Source: Trichomonas tenax
Taxonomy: Eukaryota > Parabasalia > Trichomonadida > Trichomonadidae
Length of the DNA: 34,334 nt
Reading direction: 5' to 3'
NCBI GenBank assembly: GCA_023091735.1
Contig: JALKBU010000541.1
Location: 1-34,334, forward strand
This document shows, piece by piece, positions 10,005 through 18,101 of this stretch. Both the position numbers and the translations under genes were made by a program. Position 1 is the first letter of the stretch; every line of letters starts with the position of its first letter. Below the pieces are notes generated by a model. That model made no database searches and was not told the DNA's origin. It saw nothing but the letters and a program-made list of their open reading frames with translations.

Positions 10005-10605
10005 TTAAACAGTTCTATACCAAGCATACTCAGTAATGTACGGTGGCATATAATCTGTTCCGGAACCTGTGCTATAAGTATTGCCACTAACGTTATGTGA
10101 GTGATTTTCTGCTTCGTCAATGTTCAAACCTGTGTTATAACTCTGGGATCGCTTGAAATATCAAATCGCGAAATTGTATGTTTATTGCCACTATCGCAGC
10201 TGAAATAACCTCTGTTACTTATTGAGTGTGTATGACTACCGCTATTATTAGTGTTTAAATTAATATAATGGTTATGTGCTGGCAATTTATTAATAGATAT
10301 CTTTTTGGAACCACCAGTTTGATTACTACTATTAGCACAATGCAGAAATCTATCTACGATTTGTTATTACTAAATACAGTTATTACTAAATTCAGTATGT
10401 GTATGATCTTTACTAGCTTTATTATTTAATTCTTGAATTATATTTAATCTATTATCTGAATCTGGTTCCATATATATTATATCATTATTTGTAATTAGAC
10501 CTGCTGTAAACGTTGGTGGTTTAATTGCTGGATCACCACCTGTTTCATATATCACATTCCAACAACATAGTAACATATTACAAATAATACAAGCTCCTAA
10601 TTGAC
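10005..10605 (-). pseudogene. Phage tail-collar / Maverick fibre-like protein, broken
   Basis: The minus strand reads as a degraded fibre-type structural protein. An open stretch from 10605 ends in three stops in a row (TAG TAA TAA, 10372-10364) after ELNNKASKDHTHTEF, an N-K-A-x-K-D-H-T-H-T sequence typical of phage and viral tail-fibre repeats. The same frame then continues with TGGSKKISINKLPAHNHY and GSHTHSISNRG, as in tail-collar domains, to a TGA at 10126. A +1 shift gives the end ENHSHNVSGNTYSTG ... DYMPPYITEYAWYRT and TAA at 10007-10005. The triple stop sits in a 12-bp direct duplication (TTTAGTAATAAC). Fibre-like proteins of this kind are known from phages and large DNA viruses and could belong to Maverick/Polinton elements, which are abundant in trichomonads; that origin is my inference. 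The upstream end is cut where the Tc1-like remnant begins. Confidence 0.6.
10547..10604 (-). repeat. 58-bp inverted repeat, copy 1 (in fibre pseudogene)
   Basis: This is the 5' end of the fibre-like pseudogene, including the codons for LGACIICNMLLCCW. It is the reverse complement of 11631-11688 at 57 of 58 positions. The repeat stops abruptly on both sides, and the Tc1/mariner remnant lies between the two copies. Confidence 0.9.
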
Positions 10606-10763
10606 TTTAAAGTCCAACAAGAAACACTTCCGCAAAAGTGACGGGGCCGACCCCTCAATTCTCACTTTTTCCACTTCAAATGTAATGTAAACATAAGAAA
10701 AAAATCTGACATTTTGTGTAACACTTTCGTGCAACTCCATATTGGAGGCACAAACAATAATTT

Positions 10764-11042
10764 TTAGTAGTTAATTTGGTTGCCGTTGACTATGGCCCGC
10801 AACCTAGTGTTCATCAATGTACAGAGATGTTGGAGTAATTGGTCGCTGATATTATCCCAGACTTGACGAACGCAGACTTCGAGGGCGTCAGCTATGGTTG
10901 GATGCATCTCGGCGACGCGGATCTTCATTATCGCCCAGAGATTCTCGATAGGGTTGAGATCAGGGCTATTGGCGGGCCACTCGAGGACCTCTGCCTTGCC
11001 CTTGAACCACTCCGTCGTGATTTTGCTGACATGAACCGGAAC
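10764..11042 (-). pseudogene. Tc1/mariner transposase, C-terminal fragment
   Basis: DDE-type cut-and-paste transposase fragment of 93 codons, ending at a TAA at 10766-10764. The diagnostic motif is EWPANSPDLNPIENLW, which holds the last catalytic acidic position of the Tc1/mariner triad, followed by a normal helical tail ending NGNQINY. VHVSKITTEWF upstream is the usual segment after the second catalytic Asp. That Asp and everything before it are lost, because a TGA (11045-11043) interrupts the frame where Q-D-N is expected. It cannot be active. Confidence 0.85.
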
Positions 11043-11630
11043 TCACCGGGGTAGAGGAAGCGTGATGTTCTGCGCACTTGAAATAATGAACCATTGAAAC
11101 TTGTCGGTAAAATTTGTGTTTATACATAATTTTTTTGGTGCCGGCGGGATTTATTGATAGAAACGACTGTCTTATCGTATGGAAGCTAATTTTTTCATTA
11201 ACGAAAAAGCTCCACCTCGCATTTTGATTTTTTTGAATGGAAGTGTTTCATGTCCCACTTTCCTATCAGAAGTGTTTTAACTCTCAAATTTGGCTTTTAG
11301 CGGCCAAAATTGGCAAAATTAGCATTATGTAAATGTTATAATAAACCATATTTTAAAAAGCGTATAAGGTTAAAAGTCACGTTTTTTCACAATTTATTTG
11401 ACACTGTTTACATTAATAAAATAGTATATATGATTCTAATTATTTTTCCATCGTTTTTATTTTTGAATACTTTATTTTTATTAATCAATAATTTCAGAAT
11501 ATTTATTGGGAGGCTATGAGTATAAGTTTGTATATCACATTAAAAACATGTAATATGTGCATGCATCTATGTATATTGTCGTCTCCGCAATGATTTCGTG
11601 TATTTATAAATTAAGATACTTAACAATTAT
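11043..11630. other. Transposon flank and AT-rich spacer
   Basis: Contains the 5' part of the Tc1-like remnant with its upper terminal repeat at about 11236-11265, and the first copy of the 90-bp direct repeat (11131-11220). From 11270 onward the sequence is AT-rich. One open stretch (11310-11519) has a hydrophobic run (IVYMILIIFPSFLFL) but begins with TTG and has no relatives I know. I do not call it a gene. Confidence 0.5.
11131..11220 (+). repeat. Dispersed ~90-bp direct repeat, copy A
   Basis: Shares with 12213-12300 the order GGTG..GGGATT.ATTGA, then the exact TCTTATCGTATGGA (11170-11183), then GCTAATTTTT..ATTAACGA.AAAGCTCCA.CTC. The GGAAGCT...AGCTCC part can form a hairpin. Copy A belongs to the 5' end of the Tc1/mariner remnant. 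Confidence 0.7.
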
Positions 11631-11688
11631 TCAATTAGGAGCTTGTATTATTTGTAATATGTTACTATGTTGTTGGTATGTGATATAT
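11631..11688 (+). repeat. 58-bp inverted repeat, copy 2
   Basis: Plus-strand copy of the 5' end of the fibre-like pseudogene, differing from copy 1 at one base (GGTATG against GGAATG). It still encodes LGACIICNMLLCCW but runs into a stop a few codons later, and what follows is unrelated AT-rich sequence. The high identity compared with the decay around it suggests a recent duplication or rearrangement. Confidence 0.9.
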
Positions 11689-12212
11689 TTATAATAAATA
11701 TTGCTATTTACTCAATAATAAGCTGATATCAAATTGTTAATGAAAAATATGAAACGATATTTTATATGTTTATATATTTAACACTACAACTATGTATGGC
11801 ATCACATAAGAGTTATATTTGCCCATACATTTTTGATCTGGTTCTGACTCCCAGAGTTGATACACTTTTATACCATCCGATTTTATTTACAGATGCCTAT
11901 AACCACAATAACTCGAATAGATGAAAGCTGATCAATCTGCGGAGTATGGTGTTCAATTAAACAAGATTGAATCACATTCCTAGTACTACGAGATTCGACA
12001 AAAGTTGAAGAGTAAGCTTCTCCTGGGGATACACATCATAGAGAATGCATTAAAATTATCCACAAATTAGTTTTGATCGAGTTCAATTTTATATTTCTAA
12101 AACTTATTCATCAAACCCTCACTTTTCTTTGATATTTATCATTGGTACATCTATGGCTTTATATTTAGATGAATTATTCAAAAACTTCACAATTTTTTAT
12201 TGAAAAAAACCA

Positions 12213-12300
12213 AATTTTGGTGGGATTGATTGAAAAAAACGTCTTTCTTATCGTATGGAGGCTAATTTTTCATATTATTAACGAGAAAGCTCCATCTCCA
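12213..12300 (+). repeat. Dispersed ~90-bp direct repeat, copy B
   Basis: Second copy of the sequence at 11131-11220, same orientation, with exact TCTTATCGTATGGA at 12246-12259 and a four-base difference (CATATTATT against CATT) in the hairpin loop. No transposase remains lie beside it, so it may be a solo end of the same transposon family. Confidence 0.7.
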
Positions 12301-12684
12301 CGTTAATTCTTTTTGAGATTTTGTGTCAAACCACAATAAAATATTAGGGTTTAAATCAGGTATAATCATTCAAAAACTTTTTTCTAAAACAGGGAAATGT
12401 TTTTCAATAATTCAAACACAGCTTTTCAATTATGAATATAATTGAATAAATTTTATTTTGGCATAATATTAGACATACTACGTAAAGCTAAAATACAAAC
12501 TTTTAGCCAAACTGTTCAAAAAATAATTTTGATTCAAAAAGCTTTATATTAGTTTTCTATCCATAATTATCCGATATTTTTCAAGGCTACGCCGATGATT
12601 TTTCATTCAAAATTGAGTAACAAAAAATAACGTTATAAAATGAAAAATTGAGCACAAATCTATTTACTATTTAATCGTGTATTT

Positions 12685-12691
12685 TCATTTT
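12685..12691 (+). promoter_or_regulatory. Initiator-like element for the kinase gene
   Basis: TCATTTT fits the trichomonad initiator TCA(+1)(C/T)(A/T). The putative +1 A at 12687 lies 34 bases before the ATG at 12721, within the normal leader length for these organisms. Confidence 0.45.
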
Positions 12692-12720
12692 TTTTTTTTT
12701 GAAAAAAGAATTTATAAAAA

Positions 12721-13707
12721 ATGGAAGATGAAGAGAAACGCTGGTTTGAGAACCATCAATTAAAGTTTACCAATGTGATTGCTGAAGGCTGCTTTGGAAC
12801 TCTAATGATGATGTACTCAACAAAGACACAGCTCAATTACTCATTAAAACGAATTCATGAGAGTCGATTTATACCAAAAGAATTGAGTTTCATTGAAAAT
12901 CTTGCCGAAGTTAAGGAGATAGAGACATACACATACTACAGACATCTTGATTACGTCTATATGTTGATGGATTATTGTCCTTCTGATATTTATCAATCGC
13001 TAAAGAAGCAACCAACATTAAATGATGATCAATTGATGAAATACTGCAAAGAATTACTAAGCACAATTAAGCAATTCCACGATCAAAACATAGCGCAAAA
13101 TGATATTAAGCCTACAAACTTTGTGTTCGACAAATTCGGCAGAATTAGGATCTCAAACTTTGGGGCAGGCCAGAATATCGACGACGCCTCTTCAAGTCAA
13201 ACATACACCAGCACAATGTTATTTATGGCTCCTGAAGTTTTCCGTAAGCGCTCTTATGATCCACTGAAAGCAGACATTTGGTCAATTGGTGTTACATTCT
13301 TTTGCATAGCTACAAGAAACTATCCATATTATTCAAATAATATTAATTTGTTTATGAAACTTCTTAATGCAGGAATATATCCAGTTTACACAGTAGAAAA
13401 CGAACATCTCAGAGATATAGTCATAAAATGCTTAGATTTTAATCCAAATCTTAGACCTACGATTGATCAACTTTTAGCTATGCCATATTTCGCTTCAGCT
13501 GCTGCTCCGTCGGCACAGAAGAAGATGAGTTTCATTAAAAGCTCAAAATCAGCAACAGAATTTCACTCTCCTTTATTCAATAAGATATCTATGGACAGCT
13601 CAACAAGAATCTCTCAGGTTCCATTCAGAAGGAGAATGTTCAATGCAATGAGCCTGAAACAAGAAAACAAAAAAGTCACCATATCTCAAGATCCATCTGT
13701 TAACTAA
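12721..13707 (+). CDS. Protein kinase-like protein, probable pseudokinase
   Basis: Kinase fold of 328 residues. The glycine loop is degenerate (AEGCFG at 21-26, first Gly missing). Lys43 in YSLKRI matches the ATP-anchoring lysine. The catalytic loop IAQNDIKPTNF has Gln-Asn in place of His-Arg but keeps Asp128, Lys130 and Asn133. The magnesium-binding DFG is NFG (Asn146, codon AAC at 13156). MAPEV (169-173) and DIWSIGVTFF follow as in active kinases. A basic, Ser-rich tail after residue 260 has no recognised domain. The C-lobe resembles CAMK/SNF1-type kinases. Loss of the DFG Asp normally abolishes or strongly lowers phosphotransfer, so a scaffold or regulatory role is more likely, though some NFG kinases bind ATP. 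An initiator-like TCATT lies 34 bases before the ATG. Confidence 0.85.
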   Translation: MEDEEKRWFENHQLKFTNVIAEGCFGTLMMMYSTKTQLNYSLKRIHESRFIPKELSFIENLAEVKEIETYTYYRHLDYVYMLMDYCPSDIYQSLKKQPTLNDDQLMKYCKELLSTIKQFHDQNIAQNDIKPTNFVFDKFGRIRISNFGAGQNIDDASSSQTYTSTMLFMAPEVFRKRSYDPLKADIWSIGVTFFCIATRNYPYYSNNINLFMKLLNAGIYPVYTVENEHLRDIVIKCLDFNPNLRPTIDQLLAMPYFASAAAPSAQKKMSFIKSSKSATEFHSPLFNKISMDSSTRISQVPFRRRMFNAMSLKQENKKVTISQDPSVN

Positions 13708-14352
13708 TTGTTCCACCAACATTGTTTTTACTAAGTATGTTTATGTTTGGTTACACTTGCTAAAGAATATATTTTATTTTTTTGATATCAATTATTTTTT
13801 CATCGATTTCATTTTGTCAATGATAATCAACATTGGCTGGACGAATTGAAATTGAGTGCACAATATCTGCCATAAATTTTGTGTAAAATCAAATATTTAT
13901 CAATATTTTATAATTTTTTACATGCCTTCTCATTATATATATAAAAAGCTCCTCTGATATATAATAAATAAATTTTAAAGCATAGATTCAATGTTTGAAT
14001 ATATTTTTAGCGATTTAAAAAATATGGTGAAGTTTATTTGTAAATTTTTTACACTTTTGACATGTAAAGCACGATATCTCAATGTATTTATTTTAAACAA
14101 TTTGTCATGAAATGATCTATAACAAGCTTGATAGATTCTCTAATAAGATTTGCAGATGCTATAACAAGTTTAATTGAACTTATACATAATTAGCAAATAT
14201 AAACTTTATAAATTAACCAATTTTACATGTCAAAATGAAATACATTTACCATGTAAATACGTCACTTTTCGTGACTCTTTATTATACCCAACACTGCCTA
14301 ATCCAAATATATCAAATTTCACGATTTGAAGTAAAATCTTTCATTTTATTAA
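13708..14352. other. Intergenic region upstream of the GT61 gene
   Basis: AT-rich with no coding frame. An open stretch at 14235-14468 overlaps the next gene in another frame and is a shadow. Holds two facing copies of the TTACATGTCAAA word (minus strand at 14056-14067, plus strand at 14223-14234). Confidence 0.6.
14341..14347 (+). promoter_or_regulatory. Initiator-like element for the GT61 gene
   Basis: TCATTTT matches TCA(+1)(C/T)(A/T). The putative +1 A at 14343 is 10 bases before the ATG at 14353, a typical very short trichomonad leader. Confidence 0.5.
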
Positions 14353-15540
14353 ATGCGGAATATTTTAATTTGTGCTTCATTAATTTACTTCATTGCGAGA
14401 TGGTGCTTCTCAAAAAACATTTTAGAAGCGCAGTATTATGTTCAGGGACTTATTTTCCCAATAATTAAGCCAGATACAATCGCAAATGCAACATATCCTC
14501 GAATGCTACGCATAAATGATACATCAACGAACTTTACAGACTTTATGCTGAACAGAAGATATCATTATAAGATACTTAAACCAATAAATGAATTGAAATT
14601 ATATCCAATCGACTCAAATTCATCATTTCTATATCAAGAAGTACGCTTAAAGTTCCCAAAAATCTATGTACATAATGTAGCGAATATAACATTGCAGCAA
14701 AATGCATTCACATCAAGATTATGCGGAACATACAGCGAAGACACAGCATTTCTCATGGTGAAGAGCTGCTACAAGGATTTTATACCAGAAGGGCATGTTG
14801 TCGCATCATACGATGTTGTTATATCAATTTGTCATTTTTGGATGAAAATGTACGGACATTTATATTTGGACTTTTCAAGTTCGCTTATTCTATTCCCTGA
14901 GGAGCTACGAAAGAGAGCTTACATCATTTTACCGCATAGAAATGAGATTACGAAACAAATCACAGAATGGCTTGGATTTTCGCGAGACAGACAGATATAC
15001 ATCGAATATAATGATTTCATACATTGCAAATTATTGTATTCTATTGTTCCTGGAGCGTGTTTAGATTCGATTGGTGAATCTGCTAATTTTGTTCGATCTA
15101 AATTGTTCCATCACTTCAATTTATCTGATATTAAGCCATATAGGTTCGTAATATATAATAGACAGCAAAATCCAAGAGTGTTGAAAAATTATGACGAATT
15201 ATTTAATTTAGTAATCCAAACATATTCAAAATATCCTTGGGAACGGACATATGATCCATTTGGTCTTAGAAATTCCGCTGTTTACTATGCTACAGTTAAA
15301 TTCATATTTTCAATAACAGGATCAGGAATTGCAAACATTGTGTTCATGCATAGTGGAACTGTGCTTTGCGAGGTTATGATGACTGACTCTAATAATTGCA
15401 TGCTTTATTTAACTCAAATTTACAAAATTCATCATATATTTGTTTATTTAAGCTATCTCAAACACTTTGATTTCAATCCCATTACACTTGACACAAATGT
15501 TTACCTTTCATTAATCAAAAAAGGTCTTCAATATGTTTAA
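14353..15540 (+). CDS. GT61 family glycosyltransferase (DUF563), type II membrane protein
   Basis: Predicted Golgi/ER glycosyltransferase of 395 residues. The relatives transfer xylose, GlcNAc or arabinose to glycans, and the donor here is unknown. Residues 3-19 form one hydrophobic signal-anchor (ILICASLIYFIARW), so the catalytic part would face the lumen; several N-x-S/T sequons follow. Family marks: YNRQQNPRVLKNYDELF at 268-284, corresponding to the R-x-x-x-R-x-I-x-N segment of GT61, and FSITGSGIANIVFM at 319-332, the G-x-G-x-x-N signature, followed by SGTVLCEVM. The family has many members in trichomonads. The ATG at 14353 is preferred because it starts the signal-anchor and has an initiator 10 bases upstream. 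Base composition is lower in G+C than the USP gene. Confidence 0.85.
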   Translation: MRNILICASLIYFIARWCFSKNILEAQYYVQGLIFPIIKPDTIANATYPRMLRINDTSTNFTDFMLNRRYHYKILKPINELKLYPIDSNSSFLYQEVRLKFPKIYVHNVANITLQQNAFTSRLCGTYSEDTAFLMVKSCYKDFIPEGHVVASYDVVISICHFWMKMYGHLYLDFSSSLILFPEELRKRAYIILPHRNEITKQITEWLGFSRDRQIYIEYNDFIHCKLLYSIVPGACLDSIGESANFVRSKLFHHFNLSDIKPYRFVIYNRQQNPRVLKNYDELFNLVIQTYSKYPWERTYDPFGLRNSAVYYATVKFIFSITGSGIANIVFMHSGTVLCEVMMTDSNNCMLYLTQIYKIHHIFVYLSYLKHFDFNPITLDTNVYLSLIKKGLQYV

Positions 15541-15910
15541 TTTTTTTGCTTTGTTTGTATTTATATAAATGTAATGTTGTGTTTTTTTTCTTCTGTCTAT
15601 ATTACAAGATAACTTAAATATCATTATAATCAATTATGTTCTATAACAATGACTTCAATCAAAAAAAAAAGATGTTTCCGATGATCCAAAATCCAACAAA
15701 GGTATAAACTCTCAAGGCTGTCGAATAAATAAAACAATTGAAACAAAATAATTATTAGATATAAAATAACCTTAAATTTTAACCTTAACTCACTTTTCAT
15801 TTACGCTATTGTAGTTGTTGTCATGTTACTCTATAGCAAAACAAGATATTTGTTAAAATATATGATGAAAGTAAGAAGAAAAGTGAAGACATTATCTTCA
15901 AATACAATGA
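15541..15910. other. AT-rich intergenic region
   Basis: 3' flank of the GT61 gene and approach to the Gly_rich pseudogene. Contains an A-run at 15661-15670; no gene or repeat seen. Confidence 0.6.
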
Positions 15911-16580
15911 TACATATGTTCTAAAATATCCTATAATTCGAAAGATTGCACTCCATATGAAATCTCATTCAATCCAAGATTATATATTATTGAACTATGA
16001 GGCGCCCATGATGGATATAACATAAGTGAGTATGGTGGACGTGAACCATACACAAAAGGAACATTGAAAATATATCATCAATTTCATTGATGCATTTTTC
16101 TTGGCGAACGAGGCAAATATAATGGCACAACAACATACAATGGTGGTGGGCATGGTACCGTATATTCGCGAGCTCCAACAATACATTTTGGAGGCTTAGG
16201 TGGGGTGCAACAGACCTTCGATCGAATTTTGGAAAATGGAATGAAAATTCAAGTCTTCGCTCTCGAATTATTGTTGCTGGAGGCGGTGAAGGTGATGCTC
16301 ATTGGGGTAAGAGAATTATTGGTGGTTATGCACTATTGAATGGCCAAAATGGAACAATATATTCAACCGAGTTTAAATATGATCTTTCAATTCCTTCAGG
16401 GGAACTCAAATCAGTGGGGGTCTGGGAAGTGTTTCTACAAACAATCCTTCTCATTTCAGTTACAGTGGAACTTTTAGTGTTGGAGGTTCATCATATGATG
16501 CAGAGTATGGTTCAGGTGCAGGAGGTGGCTATTATGGAGGTGGAACATGGGTTCCCAACCGAGTGACTACAGGTGGCTAA
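15911..16580 (+). pseudogene. Gly_rich (PF12810-type) surface-protein relic
   Basis: Decayed member of the glycine-rich family that is strongly expanded in Trichomonas; the pattern also recalls the Gly-rich part of ALK/LTK receptors. The first frame reads CTPYEISFNPRLYIIEL, then a TGA at 15998 where the family has Trp (W-G-A), and GAHDGYNISEYGGREPYTKG follows. A second TGA is at 16088, then FLGERGKYNGTT and YNGGGHG. A frameshift near 16210-16225 leads to SRIIVAGGGEGDAHWG. A one-base deletion near 16399 leads to GGLGSVSTNNPSHFSYSG, SGAGGGYYGGGTWV and a TAA at 16578-16580. The start and the normal C terminus are missing. Two nonsense codons plus two frameshifts make it non-functional; the sequence is otherwise well kept, which suggests recent loss. 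Confidence 0.75.
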
Positions 16581-16918
16581 AATATAAATATTCTTCAAGA
16601 CATTCTCAGATTCTTCAATCAAAAGTATAGCATAATTTTGAAAAGAATTCAATTCCATGTTTTTGTTGAATAGAGAATACATTGATGCGTGCTATAATAT
16701 ATGCAAGACAACAACCAATTAAATCTATTGATTGAAAATGTGGTTTTGCTTTAAAATGAAAAGATTTCAGAATAAAACACTTCTAACTTATCGATTTTTA
16801 AATCACTGTTATTGTATATGCTCTATATTTGAAATATCCATCGATTTTGAAGATGCGAGAGATTCCAAATATATAGTGTGCGATTAAATACCTGAAATAG
16901 ATTGAGAAGAATTGCTTC
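16581..16918. other. AT-rich intergenic region
   Basis: Nothing recognised between the Gly_rich relic and the tRNA-like sequence. Confidence 0.6.
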
Positions 16919-16990
16919 GCCTCATAGCTCAATTGGCAAAACACTCCAAGCCTTAATGAAGATGTTTGCTGGTTTGACTCGCGATAGTCC
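16919..16990 (+). tRNA. Degenerate tRNA-like sequence (Lys-CTT-like), probable pseudogene
   Basis: GCCTCATAGCTCAATTGGC looks like the acceptor strand and D-arm of a eukaryotic tRNA. CCTTAATG resembles the anticodon loop of tRNA-Lys(CTT), and GCTGGTTTGACTC resembles the T-arm with its GGTTTGA B-box. A T-run (TTTTTCCTTTTT) follows. The fold is poor: the 3' acceptor strand does not pair with GCCTCAT, the D-stem is broken, and the anticodon loop seems one base too long. I read it as a decayed tRNA gene or tRNA-derived repeat, not a working tRNA. Confidence 0.4.
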
Positions 16991-18101
16991 TTCCTTTTTC
17001 CTTTTTACCACAAATTCTGGATGATAATGCTATTTCATTTTGAATTGGAATTGAGGATAAAGTGATTATGTTCCTAACTGCTTGACGGTTATTCCAAAGT
17101 ATTCTTGATTCCATTATTATCCATTATTCCTAATTCCAATATCGAAAATGATTCCAAATTTTGAGAGCATTATTCGCGTATCCAAATAATTCGGGTATTC
17201 CATTATTGTCACTTTTCGACATATTTTTGGCATATGCAATAACCGTCATTATTCCAAATTGGCGGTTATTGCAAAATAGGGTCTGATTCCAAACTCACTT
17301 TATTAGCATAATGTCACCTTTATTCCAATAATGTTTTTTATTCCATTAAACTCCATTATCAATTTTTTTCATTCCTTTTTGAAAAACGTTAGATTAAGGA
17401 GTATTACATAGTGAAAATGTTCCACATTATGAAAATATTTAATTTCAAATACATCCAATGAATTACATTAAAGTTTTTACTAAGATCTGATATCAGATAA
17501 TTTATTTATATATTGCTTTATTAGTTATAATTAAGCAGATAATTCCTTGTATGATACTAATAACAATGAGAGAATTAAATTTACATGAATAAGCGTAATC
17601 ATCATTATTTTGTTAAAATCATCAGTAAAATTTCAACGTTTTGTTGGATTTGATTGATGTTCTGTATATAGAGATGCTAAAATTCGCCTGTATTTGCGAT
17701 TCTGCACTCAAATATGAGAAATTATTGTTTTTAGTGATTGAATAATTTTGGACCTAAAATTGTTAACGGTATGATAATATTTTTATTACAGAAGTGGATA
17801 GTGTATACAATTTATATGGAGAACCTGAAGTCAAAATTAATGATCATCGTATGAATTTCTGAGATATGAAGAAATTACCTAATTTATGAGCTGATTTTTT
17901 GAAGTTTATTGGTACTCATGTATTGCATGGTATGCGTTAATTCATGCGGAAAAGCCTCAGCTAGCAGTTTACATATGAGTTTGGGATAAACAGCGTTGAA
18001 CCATCCATTAAAAATTAATCTGACAATATGACATGTAAACACCAGAAAAGGCAGGGGAGTGGCTAAAGTATTGTGAAACTGGGTAATTTTATTTATTTTT
18101 T
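16991..18101. other. Intergenic region with ATTCC-rich stretch
   Basis: From about 17076 to 17370 the word ATTCC(A/T) is scattered many times (ATTCCATTATT, ATTCCAAA), giving a low-complexity tract that includes the inverted repeat at 17236-17272. The rest, up to the TMEM33-like gene, is AT-rich and has stops in all frames. One copy of the TGACATGTAA word is at 18029-18038, about 65 bases before that gene. Confidence 0.5.
17236..17272. repeat. Perfect 10-bp inverted repeat
   Basis: GCAATAACCG (17236-17245) faces CGGTTATTGC (17263-17272) over a 17-base loop. CGGTTATTCC recurs at about 17087, so the arm belongs to the ATTCC-rich tract. Confidence 0.6.

Larger units (their letters stand above)
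10608..11265 (-). mobile_element. Truncated Tc1/mariner-type transposon remnant
   Basis: A transposase C terminus is flanked by imperfect inverted ends. The lower end reads inward GTCCAACAAGAAACACTTCC. The upper end, read on the minus strand, gives GTGGGACATGAAACACTTCC, and the match runs about 19 of 25 bases. A TA lies next to the upper end, as expected for Tc1/mariner targets; the lower boundary is unclear. The whole is only about 0.66 kb, so most of the transposase is missing. Local G+C (10780-11060) is clearly above the surroundings, which suggests foreign base composition. Confidence 0.65.
11689..12720. other. AT-rich intergenic region upstream of the kinase gene
   Basis: No coding frame. 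Holds the second copy of the 90-bp direct repeat (12213-12300). Otherwise AT-rich sequence without visible structure, ending in the T-run and initiator just before the kinase ATG. Confidence 0.6.

Noticed and set aside
14235..14468. Open frame overlapping the start of the GT61 gene
   Set aside because: Out of frame with a clear family gene whose own start has an initiator; low-complexity translation.
15987..16186. Minus-strand frames with His/Cys-rich translation
   Set aside because: Antisense shadow of the glycine-rich relic (Gly codons read backwards).
17791..18060. Protein-like reading through several stops (EVDSVYNLYGEPEVKIND)
   Set aside because: The number of stops is close to what AT-rich non-coding DNA gives by chance, and no family pattern appears.
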